DNA of 64,000 bases from an uncultured Oceanospirillales bacterium (GTDB lineage: Bacteria > Pseudomonadota > Gammaproteobacteria > Xanthomonadales > SZUA-36), in assembly GCA_913055655.1 (NCBI GenBank), contig CAJXKA010000001.1, forward strand, positions 1,426,842 through 1,490,841. Reading direction: 5' to 3'. The translations under genes were made by a program, and so were the position numbers. Positions 17,338 through 25,230 of the stretch are shown here, piece after piece. The notes beneath the pieces are model-generated. The model made no database searches, was not told the DNA's origin, and saw nothing but the letters and a program-made list of their open reading frames with translations. Each line of letters starts with the position of its first letter. Positions within the stretch are counted from its first letter, which is position 1.

Positions 17338-18426
17338 ATGCCAGTTCGCCAGTTTTTTGCCGGAACATCCGTCATCGCGACAATCGCAATGATGCTGAGC
17401 GCCGTGGCCGTCGCGCAGGATAATGCGCCGCAAGGCGCCGTGTTGCTGCGGGCGACCATCAATGCCGAGACACCCTACCCGCAAAGCCACGCATCCACGA
17501 TTGCCGAAGCCTCCAACGGCGAACTGGTCGCGGCCTGGTTTGGCGGGCTGCACGAGAAGCATCCGGAAGTGGCCATATACGTCGCCCGGCACGATGGGGA
17601 AAGCTGGCAACCCGCGGTGAAGGCCGCGGACGGCCGGCAGCCCGACGGCAGCTGGCAGCCCACCTGGAACCCGGTGCTGTTCCAGCCCGATGGCGGGCCA
17701 CTGCACCTGTTCTACAAGGTCGGCCCCAACCCGCGCGAGTGGTGGGGCGTGGTGAAGACCTCGGACGATGGCGGCGAGACCTGGAGCGAAGCGCGCCGGC
17801 TACCGGATGGCATGCTCGGCCCGATCAAGAACAAGCCGGTGATTTCCGGCATGGGCGCGTGGATCGCGCCTTCCAGCACCGAGGGCCCGGAGGGTTGGCG
17901 CCTGCGGTTCGAGCGCAGTGAAGACCAGGGCGCCACCTGGACGGCGGGGCCATCCGTCGACCCGGGCCCGGGCATCGACGCCATCCAGCCCAGCATCCTG
18001 TTCCACGCCGATGGCCGCTTGCAGGCCGTGGCGCGCACCCGCCAGGGCGCGCTGGCCGCCAGCTGGTCATCCGACCGCGGCAAGACCTGGTCGCCGATGT
18101 CGGCCATCGAGCTGCCCAACCCCAACGCCGGCACGGACGCGGTCACCCTCGCGGACGGCCGCCAGTTGCTGGTCTACAACCACGCCGCGCACAACCCCGC
18201 GACGCCCGGCAAGGGGCCGCGCTATCCACTGTCGATTGCCTTATCCGATGACGGGGTTCGCTGGCGACGGGTTCTGGATATCGAAGACGAGCCGGTGCGC
18301 GAAGGCTATGGCTACCCGGCCGTCATCCAGACTTCGGATGGCCGGGTGCACATCACCTACACCTGGGCGCGGCAGAAGATCCGCCACGTGGTGCTCGACC
18401 CCGCACGGCTGGATCAGGCGTTGTAG
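17338..18426 (+). CDS. Secreted sialidase-fold (BNR repeat) protein
   Basis: 362 residues from the ATG at 17338, which has AGGG upstream and opens a signal peptide ending near AVAVAQ. The frame is open upstream to 16561, but that part overlaps the MscS gene and is rejected. The protein is a six-bladed propeller with Asp boxes SDDGGETW, SEDQGATW and SSDRGKTW, plus the early stretch STIAEASNGELVAAWFGG typical of BNR_2/exo-alpha-sialidase-like proteins. Such proteins may be glycosidases acting on sialic acid or other sugars, but the substrate cannot be assigned here. The last 13 bases overlap the PhzF-like gene on the other strand. Confidence 0.85.
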   Translation: MPVRQFFAGTSVIATIAMMLSAVAVAQDNAPQGAVLLRATINAETPYPQSHASTIAEASNGELVAAWFGGLHEKHPEVAIYVARHDGESWQPAVKAADGRQPDGSWQPTWNPVLFQPDGGPLHLFYKVGPNPREWWGVVKTSDDGGETWSEARRLPDGMLGPIKNKPVISGMGAWIAPSSTEGPEGWRLRFERSEDQGATWTAGPSVDPGPGIDAIQPSILFHADGRLQAVARTRQGALAASWSSDRGKTWSPMSAIELPNPNAGTDAVTLADGRQLLVYNHAAHNPATPGKGPRYPLSIALSDDGVRWRRVLDIEDEPVREGYGYPAVIQTSDGRVHITYTWARQKIRHVVLDPARLDQAL

Positions 18427-19316
18427 AGCGCGCCCTCGCCCATCTTGATGACGCGCCCGCCGATGCGGCATTTCACCTCGCGGCCCGGGCGCTTGTCGAA
18501 CTCCACTTCCAGCAGGCTGCGGCGGGTATCGGGACTGCCGCGGTCGATGGAAAAGGTATGTGTGCCGGGCGCCGTGTCATCCTGCTCGGCCAGGTAGGCA
18601 ATGAACTCCGGCAGCACGTTGCCGATGGGCGGGTAGACGCCACGACCCAGGTCCGGGTTCAGCAGCCGGCCGTGAAACTGTGACGCGCCGGTGATGCTGC
18701 CGGGGGCGAACAGGAACAGGTCCGACGTGTAGATCTCGCCGTACAGTTCGTTCCAGCCTTTCGGGTCCAGCGTCGCCGCCAGCACGTGCTCGGGCCGGGT
18801 GAACGGCACCACCAGCGTGGGCCGGTCGACGCTGACCACGCGGGGCTTGTACTTGCTGTAGTTGATATGACGGGCCTGCGTGCCCAGTGCGGCCGCCAGC
18901 CTGGTCACGTCGGGCGTAAACCGGTCGATGGTTGGCGTGAGTACCCGGGAGAACTGGATCGCTCCAGGCGCGTCCCCGACCTTGTCGATGAAGCTCTCGA
19001 TCGGTCGTGAGCCTTCCGATAACACCAGCGACGAATACTCCCCGCGGTCTTCGGCCAGGCCTTTTTCGAACGCCATGTAGGACGCCGCCAGGATGGTGTG
19101 TGCACCGAAGCCGCAACGGCCTGCGCGGTTGAACACGCTGGCCGGGGCGTCACCGGCGCCGCCCAGGAACACGGTTTCCGTCTGCTCGAACTCACCGGCG
19201 ATGGCCGTGCGGCGGTCATCGGCGCAGTCGGCGCCGTCCAGCCACACCACGGGCACCTGCGTACCCTGGAACGGCGCATCGGCGAACACATCCAGCAGGG
19301 CGTACTGCAGCGCCAT
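18414..19316 (-). CDS. PhzF-family isomerase-like protein
   Basis: 300 residues with the PhzF/diaminopimelate-epimerase-like fold. The N-terminal signature LLDVFADAPFQGTQVPVVW and the catalytic Glu region FEQTETVFL (Glu near residue 46) are clear. The usual C-rich/GHPT stretch reads CGFGAHTILAAS here. Members isomerise small acids, PhzF itself acting in phenazine synthesis, but no other phenazine genes are near, so an unknown metabolic isomerase is more likely. It starts five bases after the SYLF gene stop and is probably cotranscribed with it. Confidence 0.85.
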   Translation of the reverse strand: MALQYALLDVFADAPFQGTQVPVVWLDGADCADDRRTAIAGEFEQTETVFLGGAGDAPASVFNRAGRCGFGAHTILAASYMAFEKGLAEDRGEYSSLVLSEGSRPIESFIDKVGDAPGAIQFSRVLTPTIDRFTPDVTRLAAALGTQARHINYSKYKPRVVSVDRPTLVVPFTRPEHVLAATLDPKGWNELYGEIYTSDLFLFAPGSITGASQFHGRLLNPDLGRGVYPPIGNVLPEFIAYLAEQDDTAPGTHTFSIDRGSPDTRRSLLEVEFDKRPGREVKCRIGGRVIKMGEGALYNA

Positions 19317-19321
19317 GACCG

Positions 19322-19906
19322 TCAGTCGCCCTTGGGGTGGAACTTGTACTTCTGGCCGGCGATGGCGGCCTGGTACATCAGCCCGCCCTTGGCGATGGTG
19401 AACACCGCCATGCCCCGGCGCCAGGCGCCGACGCCGTCACCCGAACTCTGTGTCGCGGAGGCGCCGGCGCTGGTGCCCTGGGTGCCGGCCGTGGCCGACG
19501 CTCCGTAGGTCAGCGCCACCGCGTTGGCATCGGCCCCGAACTCGAAACTGCCGCCGACGAATTCGTCGTAGATTTCGTTGTCCTTCAACAGGATCAGCTG
19601 ACTATAGGCCTGGCCACCCAGCTGCAGGCCGATGGAGAGCTGGGTCATGCGAACCTCGCCCTGGTAGGTGTCGCCCTGGTAGACGCAACCCTTGCCCGTG
19701 GCGCCCCCAATGCCGATGCCGCCCTTGCCGATGGTGGGCAGTATGGCGTAGCCGTGGGCCTCGCCCAGCAACGTGCTGACATTGCCCAGGTCCTTGAACC
19801 TGCTCAACGACTCCTGGCATTCCTCGGGCGTTGCGGCCAGCGTGCTTCCCGCCAGGGCCAGGCCGGTTACGGCCACCAATGTGAGGGTCAGTTGACGCAT
19901 CTCCAT
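19322..19906 (-). CDS. Secreted SYLF-domain (YSC84-like) lipid-binding protein
   Basis: 194 residues with a signal peptide (about 1-25, MEMRQLTLTLVAVTGLALAG). The mature part carries the YSC84/SYLF pattern: EAHGYAILPTIGKGGIGIGG, then YQGDTYQGEVRMTQLSIG, LQLGGQAYSQLILLKD and the late FTIAKGGLMYQAAIAGQKY. This domain binds phosphoinositides in eukaryotes, and bacterial secreted versions are of unknown function, probably acting at membranes in the periplasm. A Ser/Ala/Thr-rich insert lies at about residues 132-155. It heads a probable two-gene operon with the PhzF-like gene. Confidence 0.88.
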   Translation of the reverse strand: MEMRQLTLTLVAVTGLALAGSTLAATPEECQESLSRFKDLGNVSTLLGEAHGYAILPTIGKGGIGIGGATGKGCVYQGDTYQGEVRMTQLSIGLQLGGQAYSQLILLKDNEIYDEFVGGSFEFGADANAVALTYGASATAGTQGTSAGASATQSSGDGVGAWRRGMAVFTIAKGGLMYQAAIAGQKYKFHPKGD

Positions 19907-19981
19907 TTCCTCCTCTCAATTCGTTTGCAGTTGCCCAACATTATCGGGTTTCGAGCGGTAAAACAGCATTGCCTTCGGGTT

Positions 19982-20002
19982 AAAACCGTCTAAACCGACG
20001 GC
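19982..20002 (-). terminator. Weak terminator candidate after the PL10-like gene
   Basis: A 6-bp stem (accgtc at 19985-19990 and gacggc at 19997-20002, one wobble pair) with a 6-base loop, followed on the minus strand by TTTTA. It lies one base past the TAA stop at 20004. The stem is short, so it may be weak. Confidence 0.35.
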
Positions 20003-20003
20003 T

Positions 20004-21740
20004 TTAATCACCGCTGTCCAGCACCTGCAGCAACGCGCTCATGTTCTGGATGTACGTGCCGATGGAAATGCCCATTTCCGGATCGTCGGTCATGTACGGC
20101 GAAGTATCGCTGTCGTCACCCACGTGCGTACCGCCAAAATCACCTTCCACCGGCTCCGCCGGGCCGTCACCAATGTACGGGTTGGACGTCGCCACGAGCG
20201 GCGTCGGCCAGTAACCCGCGTCGTTCAGGCTGTCCAGCAGTTCCCGGATGCGGGCCTCATCCGGCTGTTCAATGGCGACGTCGCCGATGTTGGAATTCAG
20301 GTCCGACACCTCCAGGCTGGTGATGCTGAAATACTTCGGCAACTGGAAGTCCTCCTGGCGATTGAGCGGGGAGTTCGCGCGCATCTCGTCCGGCGAGGTT
20401 TCCAGCAGCCGGGCGTGCCGTTCACGCAGGGCTTCCAGGTTCACGGAGCGCCACTGCGAATAGTGTCGGATCGGGTTTTCCGGGTCGTAGTCCTGGTAGT
20501 ACTCGCCGTTGATGACATTCGAACCGCGACGATGGTTGATCAGCGCCCTGTTGGTGCCGATCTCGATAAAGGTCGGGTACTCGCGGCCGGTCATGACCAC
20601 CTGCTCCGGCGCCAGGCGCACGGACTGCAGCCAGTCGAACACTTCCGGCAGGCGCTCCAGGAAGCGTTTCTCACCGGTCCACTCGTAGAAGTCCATCATC
20701 TGCGCGGCGTTGCCGGCCGTGGCGGAAGTCACCAAGGCCGTCGGCTCGTAGGTGCGCGCACCGATGGGTTCCAGCGTGTCGACCGTGTGCTGCAGGCCCC
20801 AGCCGGCCTGTGGCGGGGCCTGCAGGGTTGCCGGGAAGATTTCCATGGCGCTCATGATGCTGTCCAGGGCGCGTTCGTCGCCCAGGGCCTGGTACACCAT
20901 CAGCAGGAACTTGATGTTTTCGTCCGCCACGTCGTCGTTAAAGGTGATGTGGCGCGTGTAGTCCGGCTTGCCATGCAGCTCGGGCGCATCCTCGACGAAC
21001 GGGTAGCGCTGCGGCCAGCCGCCGTTGTCGTACTGGCTGTCGAGCACAAAACTGATGGCGCGCTGCAGCGGCGCCTCGTAGACGGGCTCTCGCTTTTCCA
21101 GGTACATGCGCAGCAGGAACTGCGAGGCCTCGGAGGTGCCGGCGTCATCAAACGTGGCGTTGCCGTAGTAGTGGTGGAACTCCTCCAGGCGCCAGCCGTT
21201 CTTGCCGATAGTGTCGTACCAGCGCTGGATGGATTCCTCGCCGGCGAAGTCGTGCAGGTAGTTCCAGCCACCTGCCGGGTGTTGCGCGGCGATCAGGCCG
21301 GCCGCGACCTCGGCGGCGGACTCGTAGAAATATTCGTCACCGCTGGCGTGGTAGGCGTCCAGCAGCACGTGACCCACCGTGGCGGTGCCGGGCGGCTGGA
21401 TCCAGATCATTTCCGGGTACGCTTCCATCTCGCCCCACTGGCGAGAACCGTCCGCGGCGTAGGCCCAGACGTAGCCGCCGTTGAACGCCAGGTTCTCGCG
21501 GATGTACCGCGTGGCGCGACGCATGGTGTCGAGCACGGCTTCATGGCTGACCCCGGTTGCCGTTTCCGGCCCGGGTAAGGTTGCCGATTCAGCAGGGGTG
21601 GCCGCAGCGGGCGCGGCCGGTTCAGAAGTCGAGCCGCCACAGGCCACCAGCGTTGCGGTTGTCGCGGCCAGCAGCCACGCGCGCAGGGAGGTAACCGGTG
21701 TCATCAGGTGACCGGCAGGGGTCGTCAAAAACTTTGTCAT
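20004..21740 (-). CDS. PL10-like pectate lyase family lipoprotein
   Basis: 578 residues from the ATG at 21740, which has GGA nearby and begins a lipoprotein signal ending in LVACGG, so the protein is membrane-anchored. The upstream in-frame ATG at 21815 would overlap the deacetylase gene. The catalytic region has family-10 polysaccharide-lyase hallmarks: YDNGGWPQRYP, YTRHITFNDDVADENIKFLL, WGLQHTVDTLEPIGARTYEP and PTFIEIGTNRALINHRRG. In classical PL10 enzymes the last motif has an RFY core that is changed here, so the substrate may not be pectate. A C-terminal extension of about 130 residues has no domain I can name. It sits 64 bases downstream of a polysaccharide deacetylase, suggesting joint processing of an acetylated acidic glycan. 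Confidence 0.78.
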   Translation of the reverse strand: MTKFLTTPAGHLMTPVTSLRAWLLAATTATLVACGGSTSEPAAPAAATPAESATLPGPETATGVSHEAVLDTMRRATRYIRENLAFNGGYVWAYAADGSRQWGEMEAYPEMIWIQPPGTATVGHVLLDAYHASGDEYFYESAAEVAAGLIAAQHPAGGWNYLHDFAGEESIQRWYDTIGKNGWRLEEFHHYYGNATFDDAGTSEASQFLLRMYLEKREPVYEAPLQRAISFVLDSQYDNGGWPQRYPFVEDAPELHGKPDYTRHITFNDDVADENIKFLLMVYQALGDERALDSIMSAMEIFPATLQAPPQAGWGLQHTVDTLEPIGARTYEPTALVTSATAGNAAQMMDFYEWTGEKRFLERLPEVFDWLQSVRLAPEQVVMTGREYPTFIEIGTNRALINHRRGSNVINGEYYQDYDPENPIRHYSQWRSVNLEALRERHARLLETSPDEMRANSPLNRQEDFQLPKYFSITSLEVSDLNSNIGDVAIEQPDEARIRELLDSLNDAGYWPTPLVATSNPYIGDGPAEPVEGDFGGTHVGDDSDTSPYMTDDPEMGISIGTYIQNMSALLQVLDSGD

Positions 21741-21804
21741 TGTGTATTTCCGTGTGGAGATTGAGCCGGAACCATCCATGTTAACAGCGCGGTGACCGCC
21801 ACGC

Positions 21805-22647
21805 CTATTCTTCATCGTCGCGGGTGACCCAGTTCATGATGTCGACGAAAGTCGCCACCCAGTAAATGTCAGGATTGGCTGCCAGGTGTGCCAGTAACGC
21901 CTCGTGAGCCTCGGCCGAGACCGCCAGGTGGTCGCCGCCGATGCCGTGGAACGTGTAGTTGGCCATCGTGCCCTTCTCCGCCGCTTCGCGCGCGATGGCG
22001 ATCAGCTCATCGCCGGTCATGTCCACGGGGCCGGTCACCGGCACCCGGAAGGGATCGAGCGTGGCCATGTCCGGCACCACCGCGCCGCCGCTGAGCTTGA
22101 TGCCAATGAAATACGGTTCAACCTCGTCCAGGTAAGGAACGCCGCCCGCCTCCTGGTCGAAACAGGTCGCGGTGTAGGTGCGTTGAGGCTGGCCGTCCAC
22201 GGCGTACAGGAAGGTGTTGGCCAGTTCGACGCGCGCACGGATCTCGTCGACGCTCATCGTGTCCAGGTCCGCCCATTCCGCGACCCATTCCCGGTTCGGC
22301 AGCGAACCGCGACAGGCGTGGAACAGCGTGTGATTGCCCAGTTCGTGGCCGTTCGCGGCGGCGGCGCGCCAGTCATCCAGGCGATCGCGCATGGTGGCCG
22401 TGGCCGGCACCACGTAGAACGACCCTTTCAGGTCATGGGCATCCAGTTGCGGAATGGCGGTATCCAGGTGCGTGGCCAGCGCGTCGTCATAGGCGAGGCT
22501 GATGGCCGCGCGCTGGCCGTCCGGCCAGGCGTAGGTGCCGGTGTCTTCGGCCATCGCGGCGAATGTCCAGAGCGCGGTGAACAACACCACCCCTGCCCGT
22601 GTCAGTACAGGCCCGAAAATGCCCGCTTTCATCCCGCCATCAACCAT
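21805..22647 (-). CDS. Secreted polysaccharide deacetylase (NodB-like, CE4)
   Basis: 280 residues. The ATG at 22647 has AAGGAA 8 bases upstream; M6 is an alternative start. A signal peptide runs to about residue 33 (AAMAED). The NodB fold is shown by AISLAYDDALATHLDTAIPQ (metal-binding Asp pair) and ELGNHTLFHAC (the HxxxH pair). Such enzymes remove acetyl groups from chitin, peptidoglycan, xylan or exopolysaccharide; the substrate here is unknown. It leads a likely two-gene unit with the PL10-like lipoprotein. A near-consensus Fur box sits 24 bases upstream, so iron control is possible, which is unusual for a glycan enzyme. Confidence 0.87.
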   Translation of the reverse strand: MVDGGMKAGIFGPVLTRAGVVLFTALWTFAAMAEDTGTYAWPDGQRAAISLAYDDALATHLDTAIPQLDAHDLKGSFYVVPATATMRDRLDDWRAAAANGHELGNHTLFHACRGSLPNREWVAEWADLDTMSVDEIRARVELANTFLYAVDGQPQRTYTATCFDQEAGGVPYLDEVEPYFIGIKLSGGAVVPDMATLDPFRVPVTGPVDMTGDELIAIAREAAEKGTMANYTFHGIGGDHLAVSAEAHEALLAHLAANPDIYWVATFVDIMNWVTRDDEE

Positions 22648-22670
22648 GTCGTATTTTCCTTGTGTTTATT

Positions 22671-22689
22671 AATGAGAATGGTTATCATT
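22671..22689. promoter_or_regulatory. Near-consensus Fur box between divergent genes
   Basis: aatgagaatggttatcatt matches AATGATAATNATTATCATT at 16 of 18 defined positions, better than the box before the siderophore receptor. It lies 24 bases from the deacetylase start (minus strand) and 32 bases from the DUF2061 start (plus strand), so it could control either or both. Confidence 0.85.
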
Positions 22690-22720
22690 TGCATTAAATG
22701 ACCGCCCTGGACGTTAAACC

Positions 22721-22936
22721 ATGAAACGCAGGACCCACCTGAAAACCATGACCTTCGCCGTCACGCATTTCGGTGTGGCGTTTTCCGTCGCGTGGCTGCT
22801 GACGGGCAGCCCGGTCATCGGTGGCCTGATCGCGCTGGTCGAACCGGCCGTCAACACGGTGGCCTACGCCATTCATGAGCGCTTGTGGGAACGGCCATCG
22901 AAGACTTCATCCCGGCTTGCCGTCCACCCTGGGTAA
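22721..22936 (+). CDS. DUF2061 family small membrane protein
   Basis: 71 residues with the whole DUF2061 signature: KTMTFAVTHFGVAFSVAWLL, then GSPVIGGLIALVEPAVNTVA and AIHERLWER. Two hydrophobic helices are separated by a short turn. The family is of unknown function. It is the plus-strand gene immediately beyond the Fur box, so it may be iron-repressed. Its 3' end overlaps the end of the convergent NnrS gene by 30 bases. The ATG at 22748 (M10) is a possible alternative start. Confidence 0.82.
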   Translation: MKRRTHLKTMTFAVTHFGVAFSVAWLLTGSPVIGGLIALVEPAVNTVAYAIHERLWERPSKTSSRLAVHPG

Positions 22937-24106
22937 CAACAACACGGGCGTGTACGTGATCACGAACAGCCCGAAGGACAACACCCACAGCCCGCCTGCC
23001 AGGTGGATGGCGGTGGGATAGGCCAGGCCCGGTATCACCGCCGCGAACACCCGCACCAGCACCGCGACCAGCAGCAGGCTATAGGCCACCACGATTGCGC
23101 CACTCACCCGTAGTGGGCGCCCGGTGTGGCCCAGCGCCGCGCGCGTCATCACCGCCAGGATCATCATGCCGGCCGCGCCGGCGCCCAACGCGTGTAACCA
23201 GTGCGCGGCCCAGGGCGCGCCGGTCGCGATAAATACGGCGTGCAACGCCAGCCCGACCGGTAACCACGCGTACGCCAGGTGCAGGATCCAGACAATGGGC
23301 ATGCGACCCGTCCGCCAACCCTGCCAGCCGGCCATACGCGCCAGGTGCAGCGCCGCGGCGACTGCCGCGAGCAAAGCCGCCCATACGCCCAGGGGCGAGA
23401 ACGCCGCGGCGATGGCCCAGGCCAGTGTCGCGCCGATGGTCGCGCGCCCCAGGCCGGCCGGTGAACGCAGAGTGGCCTCCACGCCCGCGGCACGCAACGC
23501 GTTACCCGTAAACGCCGGTACGATGCGCCCGCCAATCACCGTGATCAGCACCAGCACCCCTCCAATCGCGCCACGCAGTGCAATCATGCAGACCAGTGGA
23601 TTACCGGTCCCCAGCCCATACAGGAATGCCGCGTCCAGAAGCCAGAAGGCAGACAGCACGATGATCAACGGTCGATTACGATTGGCCGTCCGCGCCAGGC
23701 TCGGCCCCACCATGGCGACCACGCCCGGCAGGAAAGCCAGTTCGGCCACCGCCAGCAACGCGAACGGCACCGCGTCACCGGCCAGGAAAACCGCCCTGCC
23801 CGCCAGCCACAGAAATACCAGCAGCATCAGCGGACGACCCGCGAAGCCACGCTGCCCGGTCCAGCTGGGCACCGCCGTCAGCATGAAGCCGGCAATGGCC
23901 GCGCCGATAAACCCGAACACCATCTCGTGACCGTGCCAGAACATCGCCGGCGCGCCGGCGATGGCGAACCGACCACCCGGCCAGGTGGCCACCCACAACG
24001 CGATGGCGACGACCGCGTACAGCCCCGAAAGCAGGAAGAACGGCCGGAACCCATAGGCGAACGGCACCCAGGCGCGCTTCGGCGTCAGGGGTTCCGGTGT
24101 ATTCAT
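22907..24106 (-). CDS. nnrS: NnrS family haem- and copper-containing membrane protein
   Basis: 399 residues from the ATG at 24106, which overlaps the preceding stop codon in ATGA; the upstream ATG at 24124 lies inside the oxidoreductase gene. About twelve hydrophobic helices are visible. The family landmarks AYGFRPFFLLSGLYA near the N-terminus, MFWHGHEMVFGFIGAAIAGF, and HWLHALGAGAAGMMILAVMTR with conserved histidines are all present. NnrS is a membrane haem/copper protein tied to nitric oxide stress and denitrification; its biochemical role is not settled. No denitrification genes are in the window, so NO resistance is the likeliest role (inference). Confidence 0.92.
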   Translation of the reverse strand: MNTPEPLTPKRAWVPFAYGFRPFFLLSGLYAVVAIALWVATWPGGRFAIAGAPAMFWHGHEMVFGFIGAAIAGFMLTAVPSWTGQRGFAGRPLMLLVFLWLAGRAVFLAGDAVPFALLAVAELAFLPGVVAMVGPSLARTANRNRPLIIVLSAFWLLDAAFLYGLGTGNPLVCMIALRGAIGGVLVLITVIGGRIVPAFTGNALRAAGVEATLRSPAGLGRATIGATLAWAIAAAFSPLGVWAALLAAVAAALHLARMAGWQGWRTGRMPIVWILHLAYAWLPVGLALHAVFIATGAPWAAHWLHALGAGAAGMMILAVMTRAALGHTGRPLRVSGAIVVAYSLLLVAVLVRVFAAVIPGLAYPTAIHLAGGLWVLSFGLFVITYTPVLLLPRVDGKPG

Positions 24107-25107
24107 GGCTCGACCTGCTCCCATTTGCCCGATTCAGCGCTTCTGAACAGCGCGTCGATGACGGCCATGTTCGCCACCGCGTCCGACATCGGTGTGGGCA
24201 CCGGCGTGTCGTCCAGGATCGCCCGCGCGAACGCATCACCCTGCAGGGTGTACTGGTCGACGGCGTCGAAAACGATCTCATCGGCAGACCCGCCATAGTG
24301 GTGCCACATCCGGCAGTCCCGGTCCGGCGGCGCATTAAAGGGAATCTCGATCTCGACCCGCCCTTTCGGGCCGAAAACGTTCACCCGCTGCCACGGCGCG
24401 ACCTGGGTGGCGCAGGTAAAACTGGCCGTGCCTTTTTCGAACTCGAGCATGCCCGAGGTCATGCGGTCGGTACCGAAACGCGGGTCTTTTTCCACGTGCC
24501 CCAGCACCCGCAGCGGCTCCGCACCGAACAGGTAGCGCGACAATGAGACGTTGTAACAACCGATATCCATCAGCGCCCCGCCGCCGATGTCCGCCTGGTT
24601 CCGAATGTTGGCCGCATCGTCGTTGAAGTAGGAAAACCAGGACTGGATGGTCCGCAGTTTACCCAGCGCGCCGCCGTCCACCAGTGCTTTCGCCTTTCGC
24701 CACTGCGGGTGGAAGCGGTACATGAACGCCTCCATGATCTTCAGCCGTGGGTGGCGGGCGGCGGCCTCGAGCAGCGAAGCGGCCTCTTTCGCATCCAGCG
24801 CGATGGGCTTTTCGCAGAGCACGTGCTTGCCGGCTTCCAGCGCGCGGATGGCCCACGGCACGTGCAGGTGATTCGGCAAGGGGATGTAGACCGCGTCGAT
24901 ATCGGGGTCGGCGAGCAGGGACTCGTAGTCACCGTACGCTTTCGGAATGCCGAGCGGGTCGGCGGCCGCGCGCGCCGCGTCGATGTTGCGAGAAGCCATC
25001 GCCGTGATGTCGCAAAACGCCCCGGCCTGCATCGCCGGGATGACCTTGGCGACCCCGATGTTCGCTGTACTGAGAATGCCAAAGCGGACCTTGGGGGAAT
25101 CGGACAT
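24103..25107 (-). CDS. Gfo/Idh/MocA family oxidoreductase
   Basis: 334-residue NAD(P)-dependent dehydrogenase, probably acting on a sugar or polyol. The ATG at 25107 gives the family N-terminus VRFGILSTANIGVAKVIPAM with a Rossmann glycine pattern. The frame is open further upstream to 25860 but that part lies antisense to phosphoglucomutase and is rejected. The catalytic EKP motif is in VLCEKPIALDAKEA, followed by EAFMYRFHPQW and the substrate-domain stretch DIGCYNVSLSRYLFG, which resembles the trans-dihydrodiol/xylose dehydrogenase branch. It is divergent from pgm and overlaps nnrS by four bases. The natural substrate is unknown. Confidence 0.9.
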   Translation of the reverse strand: MSDSPKVRFGILSTANIGVAKVIPAMQAGAFCDITAMASRNIDAARAAADPLGIPKAYGDYESLLADPDIDAVYIPLPNHLHVPWAIRALEAGKHVLCEKPIALDAKEAASLLEAAARHPRLKIMEAFMYRFHPQWRKAKALVDGGALGKLRTIQSWFSYFNDDAANIRNQADIGGGALMDIGCYNVSLSRYLFGAEPLRVLGHVEKDPRFGTDRMTSGMLEFEKGTASFTCATQVAPWQRVNVFGPKGRVEIEIPFNAPPDRDCRMWHHYGGSADEIVFDAVDQYTLQGDAFARAILDDTPVPTPMSDAVANMAVIDALFRSAESGKWEQVEP

Positions 25108-25230
25108 GGGCTGTGTTCCAGGGAAAATCCCACGATACAACGGACGCTCGGCGGCCCGCAAACACGCAAGGGTCACAAGCGGGTGATACATTGTTAGGCT
25201 GTCACTTTCAGCCAACAACGTAGCGATTCC

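Noticed and set aside
18414-19316. Part of a phenazine biosynthesis cluster
   Set aside because: Only a PhzF-fold protein is present; no phzABCDEG genes are in the window.
20124-21578. A 484-codon plus-strand frame opposite the PL10-like gene
   Set aside because: Antisense shadow; the minus strand has a lipoprotein signal and catalytic landmarks.
22907-24106. Part of a denitrification cluster
   Set aside because: NnrS stands without nir, nor or nos genes in the window.
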